A stretch of 64,000 bases of DNA from Streptomyces sp. B3I8 (GTDB taxonomy: Bacteria > Actinomycetota > Actinomycetes > Streptomycetales > Streptomycetaceae), in NCBI RefSeq assembly GCF_030816915.1, contig NZ_JAUSYN010000002.1, positions 3,361,501-3,425,500 of the forward strand, given 5' to 3'. The notes beneath the pieces were generated by a model that was given only the letters and a program-made list of their open reading frames with translations, searched no databases and was not told the DNA's origin. Below, piece by piece: positions 33,184-43,434 of the stretch. How positions within the stretch are numbered: position 1 is the stretch's first letter; every line of letters starts with the position of its first letter. The position numbers were made by a program, and so were the translations under genes.

Positions 33184-33870
33184 TCAGCCGCCCTGGCCGG
33201 CGCTGCCCATGGGGCCGACCGTGACCGTGCTGCCGGAGCCGTCCGTGACGGGGAGCGAGGCGGCGCCCGGCCAGTCGAGGGTGACCGACTTCGTCTCGTC
33301 CGGCGGGGTCACCACGAGCCCGGTGATGCGGACGCCAGAGCCGCCCGAGTCGTTGACCGGGTAGGAGACGTAAAAGGTGTCGTGGTCGCCGTTCTTGAGG
33401 ACGACCGCGGGGGCCGCCGCGCCCTCGCGCTTCGCCGACACCGTGCCCGCGCTGGTCTTGAGGTCGACGCCCGCGAAGCCCGCGATCGTGCAGGACTTGC
33501 CACTGGTGTTCGTGAACGTCACATTGACGGTGTTCTTCTCGTCGCCGGTGACGGTGGCGTCGTTGGCCGTGATGTCCAGGCCGTCGGTGCGGCACTTGCC
33601 GATGCCGCTCTTGGCCGAGCCGTTGCCGCCGGTGGCGGCCTGCCCGCCCGAGTTCTTGCCGCTGGATCCCTTCGCGGAACCCTGAGCCGAGCTGTCGTTC
33701 GAGCCGCTGTGCGCCGAGCCGCCGTTCGCGCTGCCGCCGTTCGAGGAGGATCCGGACGACGCGGCCGACCCTGCGCCCTGTGCCATGGCGTTGTCGTCGT
33801 TCTGGCAGGCCGTGAGCGAGAGGCCCGCGGCGAGGGCGAGGGCGGCGATGGTGATCTTGTGAGCGCGCAT
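33184..33870 (-). CDS. DUF4232 lipoprotein
   Basis: 228 aa. Signal peptide with lipobox ending LSLTAC near residue 20 (Cys anchored outside the membrane), then a 70-residue Ser/Gly/Asn-rich spacer, then a DUF4232 beta-sandwich starting CRTDGLDITANDATVTGDEK with the paired Cys (KCRTDG and GKSCTIAGFAGVDL). The ATG at 33870 has GGAAGA upstream; an upstream in-frame start would bury the signal peptide and is rejected. Typical exported Streptomyces protein of unknown role. Confidence 0.88.
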   Translation of the reverse strand: MRAHKITIAALALAAGLSLTACQNDDNAMAQGAGSAASSGSSSNGGSANGGSAHSGSNDSSAQGSAKGSSGKNSGGQAATGGNGSAKSGIGKCRTDGLDITANDATVTGDEKNTVNVTFTNTSGKSCTIAGFAGVDLKTSAGTVSAKREGAAAPAVVLKNGDHDTFYVSYPVNDSGGSGVRITGLVVTPPDETKSVTLDWPGAASLPVTDGSGSTVTVGPMGSAGQGG

Positions 33871-34216
33871 GGTGTCTTCCTCGATGTCGGTCGGTGGTGC
33901 CGGTGGGGTGCCCGTCCGTCGGTACGAGCGAGCGTTTCTGATCACCTAGAGCGGGTCCGGCCGGCTTCGCGTTCCTCCCGGTCATCGCCTAATACATCCC
34001 TGTTACAGCGGGGACTGCCGACTCCGGGCACTCTCTTTCGGGGCGCACCCCGCCGACCCTGCCGGGACGCGGCCGCGGCGGCGGCTTCCGCCGCCGCCCC
34101 GGGTCCGTACCAGGCCGCCGTCCGCCGGGACAGTTCCGTGACGCGGGCGGCACTCGACCGCGACCGGTGACCACGCGACCCCTCCCCGCCGCCCCTCACC
34201 GCCCCCTCCCGACCGG

Positions 34217-36775
34217 CTACCCCCGCGCTCCCAGCACCGCCGCCGGCGATGTGCGCAGGGCGTGGCGGGTGGGGAGCTGGAGCGAGAGGTACGCCACCGT
34301 GGCGATCGTCAGGACCGTGGCGGGGACGAGCCAGACCGGGCCCGCCGGCCAGGGGTGGTGCAGGAAGGCGGTGCCCAGCAGGGCCAGCGGGACGACCGTC
34401 AGGGCCATGCCCGCGAGCAGGGCCCCGGTGGTGATCAGTACCGCCTCGCGTCGCATCATCGCGCGGATCTGGGCCGGGGTCGTGCCGTTGAGGCGGAGCG
34501 TGGCCATCTCCTCCCGGCGCTGGGAGGTGGTCGCCACCAGCTTGTTGGCGATGCTCAGCAGCAGGTAGGCGAGCAGGACGACGATGGTGGCCAGGTTGAT
34601 CCAGACCTCCGCCGGCGCGTCGGACAGTCCGCCGTCGCTCTCGTCGGCGGTGTCGCCCACGTCCAGACCGGGCGTCTTGGCGACCAGGGCCGCCAGGGCG
34701 TGGTCCGCCTCCGGGCTGCCGTCGGTGCGGACGAGGGCGCTCTGGTCGAGGCCGGTCGTGGTGTGCGGGGCGGCGAGGTCGTGGGAGAGGGCGAACGGGC
34801 CGAAACCGAGGCCGCGCCGGTAGACGGCGACGACACGCGGGTGGGTGGTGGTGCCGTCGCCCAGGGTGAGCGTGATCCGGTCGCCGACGGCCGCGTCGAG
34901 CGAGCGCGCCGTGTCGTCGCTGATCGCCGCCGTGGCACCGCGGAGGCGGGCCAGGCTGCCGTCGCGTACGTCGAGGTCGAGGACGCGGGGGGCGTCGGGG
35001 GTGAGAACGGTCGCGGCGGCCGACTCGGTCGTGACGTCGCCGAGTTCGCGGTAGGAGTACACCACCGTGGTCGAGGTGACGGGAGCGGCCGCCGTCACGC
35101 CGGGGGTGGCCCGTACGTCGTCGAGGAGGCCGGTGGGCAGTCCGCCGAGGCCCGGCGCGGTCACCCGGTGCTGGGCGAGGGTGCCGGCGCGGGTGTCCTG
35201 TGCGGTGGCCTCCGCGACGGTGGTCAGGGTGAAGGTATACGTCAGGACGAACGCGACCGCCATGGCGAGGGTGCTCACCACCCCCGCGACGCGCAGCGCG
35301 TAGCCGCGGACGTTGGCCACGGCGAGCCAGGTGGGCGCCGTGGTGCCGGGGCGCAGTCGTCGGCCGAGCGCGCCGCCCGCCCACCGGGTCAGCGCCGGGC
35401 CCGCCATGGCGAGGCCGATCGCGCCGAGGATGCCGGCCATCTGGGTCGCCGCCGCGCCGATCGCGGTGCGCGACAGCAGCGGGGCGACCGAGAGCGTCGT
35501 CGCGGCGACCATCACCAGCAGACCGCCGTACGTCCGCCACCGGGCGGGCTCGCGGGGCTCCGTACGGGACTCCGCGACCGCCTCGGTGGCCGGCCGCGTC
35601 GAGGTGCGCCAGGCCGCGCCCCGCGCCGCGAGTTGTACGGCGCCGGCCAGCAGCAGGGCGGTGGCGAGCGCGGGCAGCGGGCTGACGGTGAGCGGCAGCG
35701 CGGAGGGCACCGCGCCGCGGTCCACGAGCAGGTCCCTCAGCCGGTCGGCGAGCAGGTAGCCGAGGGCGGCGCCCGGTACGTACGCCACCGCGGCGACGAC
35801 CATGGCCTGCGCGGCGGCGAGCCGGCGGATCTGCTTCGGGGTGGCGCCGACCGCCCGCATGAGGGCCAGGTCGCGCCGCTGTCCGTTCACCGCGACGGTC
35901 AGCGCGCCCGCCACCACGAATCCGGTGATCAGGACGACCACGCCGGCCAGGGAGGAGGAGAGCAGGAGCAGCAGCGGGCGGGAGGCGCCGTCGCCGGGGG
36001 AGACGGCGTCGCCGCGGTCGCTGCCGGTGAGGACCTTCAGGTGCTCGGCGGTGGTGCCGGACGCCGCGAGCCGGTCGCGGACGGCGGCGGCGACCTCGTC
36101 GGTGTGCCCGGCGGTGGTGCGCAGTCCGATCAGGTCGACGGTGCCGGCGCGCGGGCCGCTGTTCCGGCCGGCCAGCGCGGTGGCGGCGGAGTCTGCGAAG
36201 AGGACGCCGGCGCCGGGCGCGTCGACGATCGCCGTGAGGCGGTAGTCGGCGGCGGGACGGCCGGCCGCGGCGATGCGGACCCGGTCGCCGACGGCGGCCC
36301 GGGCGGCGGTGGCCGTGGCGCGGTCCACGGCGGCCTCGTGGGCGCCGGCCGGTGCCCTGCCGGTGACGCGCGGGTGCGCGAGCAGCCGGACCGAGGACCA
36401 GCCGTGCCCGGCGGTGGCCGGGTCGGCGGCGGTGGCGAGGCCGCCGTCGAGGGTCTGGACGGCGGCGGGGAAGCCGAGGTCGGTGGCGGCCCCGGTCACG
36501 CCGGGGAGCTCGGCGAGCCGGTCCACGAGGGTGGCCGGGACCGTGCCGCGTTCGGTCAGCGGGACGGTCATGTCGCCCGGGGCCCGCACGCTCTGGTCGG
36601 CGGCGACGATCACATCGGCGCCGGCCAGCCGCCCGGCGGGCAGGGAGGAGCGCAGTCCGGACTCGGCGAGCACTCCGGTGCCGGTGAGCAGGGCGGCGGC
36701 GCCGAGGACGGCGCAGGCCACCGCGAGGAGGGCGGCGATCCGGTGACGGGCGGTGCGCAGGGCGAGGTGCAGCAT
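34217..36775 (-). CDS. FtsX-type ABC transporter permease
   Basis: 852-aa membrane subunit. One N-terminal membrane helix ([20 protein letters not shown]), a large outer domain, then FtsX domain 1 near residues 275-400 ([35 protein letters not shown]), a middle helix cluster, a second outer domain, and FtsX domain 2 near 730-850 ([20 protein letters not shown]). MacB/LolCDE-like architecture with a doubled permease. The ATPase gene ends 2 bp upstream, so they form one transporter; the target (peptide or lipid) cannot be told. Confidence 0.92.
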   Translation of the reverse strand: MLHLALRTARHRIAALLAVACAVLGAAALLTGTGVLAESGLRSSLPAGRLAGADVIVAADQSVRAPGDMTVPLTERGTVPATLVDRLAELPGVTGAATDLGFPAAVQTLDGGLATAADPATAGHGWSSVRLLAHPRVTGRAPAGAHEAAVDRATATAARAAVGDRVRIAAAGRPAADYRLTAIVDAPGAGVLFADSAATALAGRNSGPRAGTVDLIGLRTTAGHTDEVAAAVRDRLAASGTTAEHLKVLTGSDRGDAVSPGDGASRPLLLLLSSSLAGVVVLITGFVVAGALTVAVNGQRRDLALMRAVGATPKQIRRLAAAQAMVVAAVAYVPGAALGYLLADRLRDLLVDRGAVPSALPLTVSPLPALATALLLAGAVQLAARGAAWRTSTRPATEAVAESRTEPREPARWRTYGGLLVMVAATTLSVAPLLSRTAIGAAATQMAGILGAIGLAMAGPALTRWAGGALGRRLRPGTTAPTWLAVANVRGYALRVAGVVSTLAMAVAFVLTYTFTLTTVAEATAQDTRAGTLAQHRVTAPGLGGLPTGLLDDVRATPGVTAAAPVTSTTVVYSYRELGDVTTESAAATVLTPDAPRVLDLDVRDGSLARLRGATAAISDDTARSLDAAVGDRITLTLGDGTTTHPRVVAVYRRGLGFGPFALSHDLAAPHTTTGLDQSALVRTDGSPEADHALAALVAKTPGLDVGDTADESDGGLSDAPAEVWINLATIVVLLAYLLLSIANKLVATTSQRREEMATLRLNGTTPAQIRAMMRREAVLITTGALLAGMALTVVPLALLGTAFLHHPWPAGPVWLVPATVLTIATVAYLSLQLPTRHALRTSPAAVLGARG

Positions 36776-36777
36776 GG

Positions 36778-37548
36778 TCAGCGTCCTCCCAGGGCGACCA
36801 GGCGGTCGGCAAGGCGGGGTGCGGTGGGTGCGTCGAGGGTCTCGACGACGCGGCCGTCGGCCATCACGAGCGCCCGGTGGGCCTGGGCGGCGGCGGCCGG
36901 GTCGTGGGTGACCATCACGACGGTCTGGCCCAGCTCGTCGACGAGTTCACGCAGCAGCCGCAGTACGTCGTGGGCGCTGCGCAGGTCCAGCGCGCCGGTC
37001 GGCTCGTCGGCGAACACCACGGCCGGCCGGGTGACCAGCGCGCGCACGATGGCCGCGCGCTGCTGCTGGCCGCCGGAGAGTTCGGTGGGCCGGTGGGTGA
37101 GCCGGCCGGCCAGTCCGACCCGCTCCACCAGCATCTCCAGCCACGCGCGGTCGGGGGCCCGGCCCGCCAGGCGCAGCGGCAGGGTGATGTTGTCGGCGAG
37201 GTCCAGGGACGGGACGAGGTTGTACGACTGGAAGACGAAGCCGACGCGTTCGCGGCGCAGTTCGGTGCGCCGGGTCTCGTCGAGGCCCGCGATCTCGTGT
37301 CCGTCGATGCGGATGCTGCCCGTGGTGGGGGTGTCCAGGCCGGCGGCGCAGTGCATCAGCGTGCTCTTGCCGGAGCCGGAGGGGCCCATCACCGCGAGGA
37401 ACGTGCCGCGCGGGACGGTCAGCGAGACGTCGTCGAGCGCACGGACGCCGCCCTGGTACGTCTTGCCGACCCGGTCCAGGACGATCGCGGGGGCGGGGGC
37501 GGCGTACCCGGTCCGAGCCTGGCCGGGGGCCGCGAACGGCCGGTTCAT
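36778..37548 (-). CDS. ABC transporter ATP-binding protein (MacB/LolD type)
   Basis: 256 aa. Walker [11 protein letters not shown] near residue 56, Q-loop [12 protein letters not shown] near 105, signature LSGGQQQR near 160, Walker [13 protein letters not shown] near 180 and switch His VTHDP near 213: all present. ATG at 37548 overlaps the stop of the small membrane gene (ATGA). With the downstream FtsX permease it makes a complete exporter. Confidence 0.95.
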   Translation of the reverse strand: MNRPFAAPGQARTGYAAPAPAIVLDRVGKTYQGGVRALDDVSLTVPRGTFLAVMGPSGSGKSTLMHCAAGLDTPTTGSIRIDGHEIAGLDETRRTELRRERVGFVFQSYNLVPSLDLADNITLPLRLAGRAPDRAWLEMLVERVGLAGRLTHRPTELSGGQQQRAAIVRALVTRPAVVFADEPTGALDLRSAHDVLRLLRELVDELGQTVVMVTHDPAAAAQAHRALVMADGRVVETLDAPTAPRLADRLVALGGR

Positions 37549-37787
37549 CGACGGCCCCGCAGACGCTGCAGGACGAGCACGGTGGCGCACGCGGCGGTGA
37601 CGACCCCGAACGCGAGGTGCACGGCGGTGGAGGCGTCGCCGTAGGAGGCGACGGTGTTGGCGAGTGCGCTGATCACCAGGACCGTCCAGAGCAGGGCGCG
37701 CAGGACGTCGGACCGGCTGACCCCGGACCGCGTCGGCTCGTGGTCGTCGGCGGGGCCGGTGAAGCGGTAGGGGTCGGGGTGCGACAT
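37545..37787 (-). CDS. Small two-helix membrane protein of the ABC operon
   Basis: 80 aa. Cytosolic Pro-rich start ([18 protein letters not shown]) then two membrane helices ([20 protein letters not shown] and [18 protein letters not shown]) and a basic end. Overlaps the ATPase gene by 4 bp, so it belongs to the transporter operon. It lies opposite the sensor kinase, fitting the usual kinase/regulator next to an ABC exporter arrangement. Role unknown. Confidence 0.8.
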   Translation of the reverse strand: MSHPDPYRFTGPADDHEPTRSGVSRSDVLRALLWTVLVISALANTVASYGDASTAVHLAFGVVTAACATVLVLQRLRGRR

Positions 37788-37978
37788 GAGTGCTCCTTCG
37801 GGGACGCCGGCGGGCTGTGGGCCCGCCGTTTCGGCACACCTCAGACGCTAGGCAGCCGGGCCCGCGCCTCCGAGCCCGCCAGCCGCCCGGTCCGGGGTAC
37901 AGCAGGCTGTACTCCTCGGGTCCGGGGCTGACGGCGAACGGTGCGGCGCCCTAGGGTCGTTGTCGGAAGGAGGCCACC

Positions 37979-39478
37979 ATGCCGACGCACGACACACCCC
38001 GTGACACCTCGGGGACGCGGCCGTCCCGGGACACCCCGCAGGCGCGCGACGAGGACCGGGCACACGGTGGGCTTCCGGCCTACGGGAGAACCCCGGAGGG
38101 TGCGGCCGCGGGAGGCCCCGGCGGCTCCCACAGGTACACCGGGCCGGGCGGCCCCGGCAGCACCCGCGGTGCCTCCGGATCCGGCGGTGACGCGGTGTCC
38201 GGGAAGGCGGGCGGGACGGGGCAGGCCGGGGAGGCCACCGAGCGGGATCTGAGGGCCGTCGCCGCACGGGCCGCCAAGGACGCGGTCCGCGGGCTGGAGC
38301 AGCTCACCAGTGGGTTCGGCACCGCCATGATGGCGGGCGTCGTGCTGTTGGCCACCGCTTTCACCGCCGTCGCGTGCCTGGTCGGCGTCGGGCTGCTGCT
38401 CGCCCCGGTCGTGCTGCGCGTCCTGCACGCCCTGGCCCGGCGCGAACGCGACCGGCTGGGCCGCTGGGGAGCGGAGGTCATCGCCCCCGAGCGGCCGCCC
38501 ACCCGGCTCCGGCTCGCCGTCACCGACCCCACCACCCGCCGCGAGCTGGTCTGGCTGGTCCGGCACAGCACTCTCGGTGCGCTCCTCGGCCTCGTCGCCA
38601 TACTGCTGATGCTCTTCGCGGTCCGCGACGCCACCTTCCCGCTCTGGTGGCGTCTCGCGCCGCGGGACAGCTCCAGCACCTCGCTGGGGTTCGGCGTCGC
38701 CCACTCGTGGGCCGACGCGCTCTCCGTGGCCCTGCTCGCCGTCGGCTGGTTCGCGATCATCCTCGGCCTCGTCCCCGGCATGGCCCGGCTCCAGGGCGAA
38801 CCGGGCCGACGGCTGCTGTCCGCCGGGCCCGACGCCGACCTGTCCCTGCGGATCGCCCAGCTCACCGCCACCCGGGCCGCCGCGCTCGACGCCCACGCCA
38901 CCGAGCTGCGCCGCATCGAACGCTCCCTGCACGACGGCACGCAGAACCGCATCGTCACGGTCACCGTGCTGCTCGGCGCCGCCCGCCGCATGGTCGCCCG
39001 CGACCCGGCCGGCGCCGAGGAACTGCTCGAACGTGCCCAGAGCGCCGCCGAGCAGGCACTGGCCGAGCTGCGCACGGTCGCCCGGGGCATCCTGCCCCCG
39101 GTGCTCGCCGACCGCGGGCTGGCCGGGGCGCTCGACGGACTGGCCGCCTCCTGCCCGGTACCGTGCCGCATCGACGTCGACGCGCCCCAGCGGTGTGCCG
39201 CCTCCGTCGAGGCGACCGCCTACTTCGTGGTCGCCGAGGCGCTCACCAACATCGCCAAGCACAGCGGCGCCCACCACGCCCAGGTCACCGTGCGCACGCA
39301 CGACGGCCGACTGTGGCTGCGCGTCACCGACGACGGCCACGGAGGCGCCGACGAGGACGGCGGCTCCGGACTGGTCGGCATTCGCCGCCGGATCGCGGCA
39401 CATGACGGAACACTCGCCCTGGCCAGCCCCCGCGGCGGCCCGACAACCCTTGAAGTGGAACTTCCATGCGGATTGTGA
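37979..39478 (+). CDS. Sensor histidine kinase (NarL-partner, HisKA_3 type)
   Basis: 499 aa. A 95-residue Gly/Pro-rich cytosolic start, four membrane helices arranged in two pairs (about residues 115-145 and 195-265), then the phospho-acceptor helix RRIERSLHDGTQNRI near 320 (His), and an HATPase domain (FVVAEALTNIAKHSGAHHAQ N-box; DDGHGGADEDGGSGLVGI G-box). Overlaps the response regulator by 13 bp. Divergent from the ABC operon, which it probably controls. Confidence 0.93.
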   Translation: MPTHDTPRDTSGTRPSRDTPQARDEDRAHGGLPAYGRTPEGAAAGGPGGSHRYTGPGGPGSTRGASGSGGDAVSGKAGGTGQAGEATERDLRAVAARAAKDAVRGLEQLTSGFGTAMMAGVVLLATAFTAVACLVGVGLLLAPVVLRVLHALARRERDRLGRWGAEVIAPERPPTRLRLAVTDPTTRRELVWLVRHSTLGALLGLVAILLMLFAVRDATFPLWWRLAPRDSSSTSLGFGVAHSWADALSVALLAVGWFAIILGLVPGMARLQGEPGRRLLSAGPDADLSLRIAQLTATRAAALDAHATELRRIERSLHDGTQNRIVTVTVLLGAARRMVARDPAGAEELLERAQSAAEQALAELRTVARGILPPVLADRGLAGALDGLAASCPVPCRIDVDAPQRCAASVEATAYFVVAEALTNIAKHSGAHHAQVTVRTHDGRLWLRVTDDGHGGADEDGGSGLVGIRRRIAAHDGTLALASPRGGPTTLEVELPCGL

Positions 39479-40125
39479 TCGCCGAGGACGACCCCCTGCT
39501 GCGCGAGGGCCTGGCCCTGTTGCTGCGGGCCGAGTCCCTCGACGTGGTGGCCACCGCCGGCACGGCCGACGACGCCCTGAAGGCCATCGACGAGCACGCG
39601 CCGGACGTCGCCATCCTCGACGTACGGATGCCGCCGACCCACACCGACGAGGGCATCGTCGCCGCCGTCGAGGCCCGGCGCCGTCACCCGGACCTCGCGG
39701 TCCTCGTCCTGTCGGCCTACGTCGAGCAGACCTTCGCCACCGAACTCCTCACCGGCGGCGTCCGCAGGCTCGGCTATCTGCTCAAGGAGCGGGTCGGCCG
39801 GGTCGAGGAGTTCCTGGACGCGCTGCGCCGGGTCGCGGAGGGCGGCACCGCCATCGACCCCGAGGTCGTGGCCCAGCTCTTCACGCGCAGCCGCGAGGAC
39901 AGCCGGCTGGAACGGCTCAGCCCGCGCGAGCGCGAGGTGCTCGCGCTGATGGCCGAGGGCCTCGGCAACACCGCGATCGCCGAACGGCTCGTCGTCACCG
40001 ACGGAGCCGTGCACAAACACATCCGCAGCATCTTCGCCAAGCTGGACCTGTCCCCCGCCGACCAGGTCGACCGCCGGGTCGCGGCGGTCCTGCGCTACCT
40101 CGACGACATACGGCGGCGGGGCTGA
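39466..40125 (+). CDS. NarL/LuxR-family response regulator
   Basis: 219 aa. Receiver domain: acidic pocket IVIAEDDPLLREG, phospho-Asp in VAILDVRMPP near residue 54, conserved Lys in YLLKERVG near 105. C-terminal LuxR HTH: LSPREREVLALMAEGLGNTA, IAERLVVTDGAVHKHIRSIF. Coupled by overlap to the kinase gene and followed by a strong terminator, so the pair forms a bicistronic unit. Confidence 0.95.
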   Translation: MRIVIAEDDPLLREGLALLLRAESLDVVATAGTADDALKAIDEHAPDVAILDVRMPPTHTDEGIVAAVEARRRHPDLAVLVLSAYVEQTFATELLTGGVRRLGYLLKERVGRVEEFLDALRRVAEGGTAIDPEVVAQLFTRSREDSRLERLSPREREVLALMAEGLGNTAIAERLVVTDGAVHKHIRSIFAKLDLSPADQVDRRVAAVLRYLDDIRRRG

Positions 40126-40169
40126 TCCGTCCCCGTGTCCCGCTCCTGAACGCGTCCGACGGGCCGTCA

Positions 40170-40201
40170 CGCCGAGTGCCGCGCACGGCACTCGGCGTTT
40201 T
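40170..40201 (+). terminator. Terminator of the two-component operon
   Basis: Perfect 12-bp stem CGCCGAGTGCCG / CGGCACTCGGCG, loop CGCA, followed by TTTTC, 45 bp past the regulator stop. Confidence 0.92.
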
Positions 40202-40230
40202 CACGGGCCCGTCCGGGTTAAGCGGACCCC

Positions 40231-41265
40231 ATGGACCGGGGCAGGGGCAAGGGCAGAAACAGGGACACGGGCAGGGGCGAAGGCAGTGACACGGGCGCGC
40301 GCTCCAGCCCGGGCTCGGACTCAGGCGCGGGCTCGGGCTCAGGCAGGGGCGACGGCACAGCCGGTGGCGGCGTACGGGTCGGCGCGTGTTCGTGGACGGA
40401 CAGGGCGCTGGTGAACAGCGGCTGGTACCCCGAGGGCTCCCGCGACGCCGAGGGCCGGCTGCGGCACTACACCTCCCGGTTCTCGCTGGTGGAGGTCGAC
40501 TCCAGCTACTACGCGGTGCCCAGCGCCCGCAACAGCACCCTGTGGGTGGACCGCACGCCCGAGGGCTTCCGGTTCGACGTCAAGGCGTTCTCCGCGCTCA
40601 CCGGACACCCGACCCGGCAGGGCGTGCTTCCCGCCGAGCTGCGCGGACTCCCCCAGGGACCGGAGCTGCGCGAGGAGGTATGGCGGCGGTTCACCGAAGC
40701 CGTCCGTCCGCTGCGGGAGGCCGGCCGGCTCGGCACCGTGCTGTTCCAGTTCCCACCGTGGTTCTCGCCCGGCTCCCGGGCGGTGGCCGCCCTCCGGGAG
40801 TGTGCCGAGCGCGCCGCCGACTGGCCCGTCGCCGTGGAGTTCCGGCATCCGGCGTGGTGGCGGGAGCGGCAGTACGACGCGACCTGCGCGCTCCTCGCCG
40901 AACTCGGACTGGCGGCCGTCGCCGTGGACATGGTGCAGACCCTGCCCACCTCCATACCCCCCGTCACCCCCGTCACCTCGCTCCGCCTGGCCGTCGTCCG
41001 CTTCCACGGGCGCAGCCCGGCGTGGGGAACGGGCAGCAAGGAGGAGCGGTTCCGGTACGACTACACGGCGGACGAGTTGCGGGAGTGGATACCCCGGCTG
41101 CGGACGATGGCCGACCGGACCGAGGAGTTGCACGTCCTGTTCAACAACTGCTGCGGGGAGGCCGCCGTGCGGGCGGCGGCGCGGATGAAGGAGCTGTTGC
41201 GCGACGAGTGGGGCGAACGGGTGGATGTTTCACGTGAAACAGGTGACACCGCTCGTTTTGCATGA
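40231..41265 (+). CDS. DUF72 family protein
   Basis: 344 aa. After a Gly/Ser/Asp-rich 45-residue start, the DUF72 barrel begins VGACSWTDRALVNSGWYPEG; further landmarks are FSLVEVDSSYYAVPSARNST near residue 90, FRFDVKAFSALTGHPTRQG near 113, VEFRHPAWW near 204 and VLFNNCCGEAAVRAA near 303. Role unknown. The low-complexity N-terminus suggests the real start may be the GTG near 40372. The last codons (VDVSRETGD) are encoded by the first of three parS-type palindromes. Confidence 0.85.
   Translation: MDRGRGKGRNRDTGRGEGSDTGARSSPGSDSGAGSGSGRGDGTAGGGVRVGACSWTDRALVNSGWYPEGSRDAEGRLRHYTSRFSLVEVDSSYYAVPSARNSTLWVDRTPEGFRFDVKAFSALTGHPTRQGVLPAELRGLPQGPELREEVWRRFTEAVRPLREAGRLGTVLFQFPPWFSPGSRAVAALRECAERAADWPVAVEFRHPAWWRERQYDATCALLAELGLAAVAVDMVQTLPTSIPPVTPVTSLRLAVVRFHGRSPAWGTGSKEERFRYDYTADELREWIPRLRTMADRTEELHVLFNNCCGEAAVRAAARMKELLRDEWGERVDVSRETGDTARFA
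41227..41240. promoter_or_regulatory. parS: parS-type site 1 (inside the DUF72 gene end)
   Basis: GTTTCACGTGAAAC, a perfect 14-bp palindrome equal to the Streptomyces ParB-binding consensus as I know it. Confidence 0.85.
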
Positions 41266-41282
41266 AGCAGCCAACGGTGCTC

Positions 41283-41296
41283 GTTTCACGTGAAAC
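41283..41296. promoter_or_regulatory. parS: parS-type site 2
   Basis: Second perfect GTTTCACGTGAAAC, 56 bp after the first. Confidence 0.87.
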
Positions 41297-41310
41297 ATCC
41301 AAGAGTGCTT

Positions 41311-41324
41311 GTTTCACGTGAAAC
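41311..41324. promoter_or_regulatory. parS: parS-type site 3
   Basis: Third perfect GTTTCACGTGAAAC, 28 bp after the second. The three sites lie within 98 bp and so can seed one ParB complex. Confidence 0.87.
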
Positions 41325-41396
41325 AGGCGGCGCCGCGGGACCCGCGTCACGCCGCTCGTGCCGTTCGGGCTGTTCGGGCTGTTCACACCGCCGCCG

Positions 41397-43181
41397 TCAG
41401 CCAATGCGGATGTCCTTCTTCACCGTGACCTGGTCGACGTCCGTCGTCCGCACCGTCACCTTCATCGTCCAGACTCCGGGGAGCGGCAGGTTGAGGGCGT
41501 CGGAGGTCCAGTAACCGCCCTGATCCTCGAGTTTGGCGTCGAGGGGCCCGAGCTTCTGGTCCCCCAGAGTGAACGTGAGGCGGACCTCCGGGACCGTGAC
41601 GATGCCGTCGTCCGGCCCGTACGTCACGACCTGCACCGTGTTCTCACCCGCTCGGCCTGGGGTCAGGTCGACCTGCGCCTTGCCCCGGCCACCCGGCGCA
41701 CCCACCACGAAGGGGACGGCGGCCGAGGCACCCAGGATCGGCGAGGCCGCCTCCTGCGCGGCGACGGCCTCCGTCTCGGCGCGGCCCGGCTGGGTTCCGG
41801 TCAGCAGAGTGGTCACCATGAGCACCATGACGCCCACGGTGACCTCGGCGAGGACGGAGGTGCGCAACCGACGGCGGCCGGCCGACTCCGCGTCGGGGGA
41901 CAGGGAGGCAACCGCATGCGGTTCGCGGTTTTGTGCCGCCCGGGCGGGGGCCGTCGCCTCCCGGGGCGCGGCCGGCCGGGCCGTGAAGCGGCGGGAGTAC
42001 GCGGCCGCCGCCAGCAGCACCACCACGGCCAGCAGCTTGGCCGTGAGGAGCCTGCCGTAGGTCGTGGTGGTCAGGGTGTCCAGGGAGCCGAGGCCCCGCC
42101 AGGACTGATAGACGCCGGTGGCCACGAGCACGACGACCGAGGTGAACGCGAGACGGGAGAAGCGGGTCACCGCACCGGCCGGGAGTTTCTCGGGCGACCG
42201 GTACAGCGTGGTCAGCAGGACCACCAGGCCGCCGAGCCAGGCGGCCATCGACAGCAGGTGCAGCACCGCGGACGTGATCGCCACCGGGACCTGCAGGCCG
42301 GCGGAGGCGTGCTCGGACATGGCCCAGGTGAGGGCGAGCGCCAGTGCCAGCAGCGCACCGCCGGTGAGCCGCAGCCGTTCCCTGAGCGGTTCCCCCTCCC
42401 TCCGGCGCAGCGGAAAGAAGACCGCCGCCGCGAGAAGCGGCAGCCGGACGAGGAGGACGAGGCCGGGGCGGGTGGCGGCCGTGTCGTCGAGCAGCGTCGG
42501 GTCGAGGGCGGTGGCGGGCCCGGTACCCCGCTCGTACGGGCCACGCAGCAGGAACAGCGCGACGGTGGCGGCCAGCAGGGTCCACCACCCCAGACGGGCG
42601 GGGCCCCGTGCCGGCTCCAGCCCGGTGGTGGCGGCGAACGCGAAGACGCCGATCAGGAGGGCGATGCCCCCGTAGGCGAAGTAGCGGGCGATGTCGTAGA
42701 GGACCGTGGAGGCGCCGTTCGAGGAGGGCTCGGCGGGGAGGACGGCCGCGCTGGGGGACGGCTTGCCGATGGAGAAGGTGAACGCACCGGAGACGGGGTG
42801 GCTGTCGGCGGAGACGACGCGCCAGCCGATGGTGAAGGTGCCCTTGCCCATGCGGGCGGGGAGGGTGATGCGGGCGGTGTCGCCGCGGCCGTCCTCGCGG
42901 GTGGGCCGGCCGGTGTGGAGGCGCCGGTTGGTGTGGTCCAGGACGCGGAAGGAGTCGTCGAGCAGGCCGACGGACTCGCTGAAGGTGAGGGTGACGGTGC
43001 GGGGGGCGATTCTGACGACGGTGCCGTCCTGAGGGGTCGAGGACGTGAGGACGGCGTGGGCGGATGCGGGGGTGGCGGCGATGGAGACGGTGGCGAGCAG
43101 CAGAAGGAGGGTGGCGCCGAGCAGGGTGAGCGCGCGGGTGAGGTGGGGGTGGGAGGAACCGCGGTCCCGCTGTGCGTCCAC
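41397..43181 (-). CDS. Copper resistance protein, CopC-CopD fusion with C-terminal FixH/YtkA-like domain
   Basis: 594 aa. Signal peptide ending ATPASAHA; CopC domain follows with the N-terminal His ligand (HAVLTSSTPQDG) and DSHPVSGAFTFSIG near residue 125. Eight membrane helices of CopD span about 160-400 (YDIARYFAYGGIALLIGVFA; SEHASAGLQVPVAITSAVLH). A further outer beta domain from about 490 (TVPEVRLTFTLGDQKLGPLD; WTMKVTVRTTDVDQVTV) resembles YtkA/FixH-like extensions. Layout is that of YcnJ-type copper uptake or resistance proteins. GTG start at 43181. Confidence 0.9.
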   Translation of the reverse strand: MDAQRDRGSSHPHLTRALTLLGATLLLLLATVSIAATPASAHAVLTSSTPQDGTVVRIAPRTVTLTFSESVGLLDDSFRVLDHTNRRLHTGRPTREDGRGDTARITLPARMGKGTFTIGWRVVSADSHPVSGAFTFSIGKPSPSAAVLPAEPSSNGASTVLYDIARYFAYGGIALLIGVFAFAATTGLEPARGPARLGWWTLLAATVALFLLRGPYERGTGPATALDPTLLDDTAATRPGLVLLVRLPLLAAAVFFPLRRREGEPLRERLRLTGGALLALALALTWAMSEHASAGLQVPVAITSAVLHLLSMAAWLGGLVVLLTTLYRSPEKLPAGAVTRFSRLAFTSVVVLVATGVYQSWRGLGSLDTLTTTTYGRLLTAKLLAVVVLLAAAAYSRRFTARPAAPREATAPARAAQNREPHAVASLSPDAESAGRRRLRTSVLAEVTVGVMVLMVTTLLTGTQPGRAETEAVAAQEAASPILGASAAVPFVVGAPGGRGKAQVDLTPGRAGENTVQVVTYGPDDGIVTVPEVRLTFTLGDQKLGPLDAKLEDQGGYWTSDALNLPLPGVWTMKVTVRTTDVDQVTVKKDIRIG

Positions 43182-43434
43182 GTCCGTTGCGTCTCCGTAC
43201 GTTGCGGTCGGGGATCAGGAGGTTGGGGGTCTGGCGTCCGGGGCTCGGCGATCCGAGGCTCGGGGGTTCTGGAGTTCTGGAGTTCTGGGGGTTCTGCTTA
43301 CGTACGGATGGTGACCGTGGGGCGTTCAAGGAGGGGGTACGCCCCCTGGACACCGGTGGGTCCCCGGAGCCGTACGGTAAGGGCTCGGCCAGGCGCGGTG
43401 GGCCCGGTGAGCGCGGACGGGACGGGGGCGGTGC

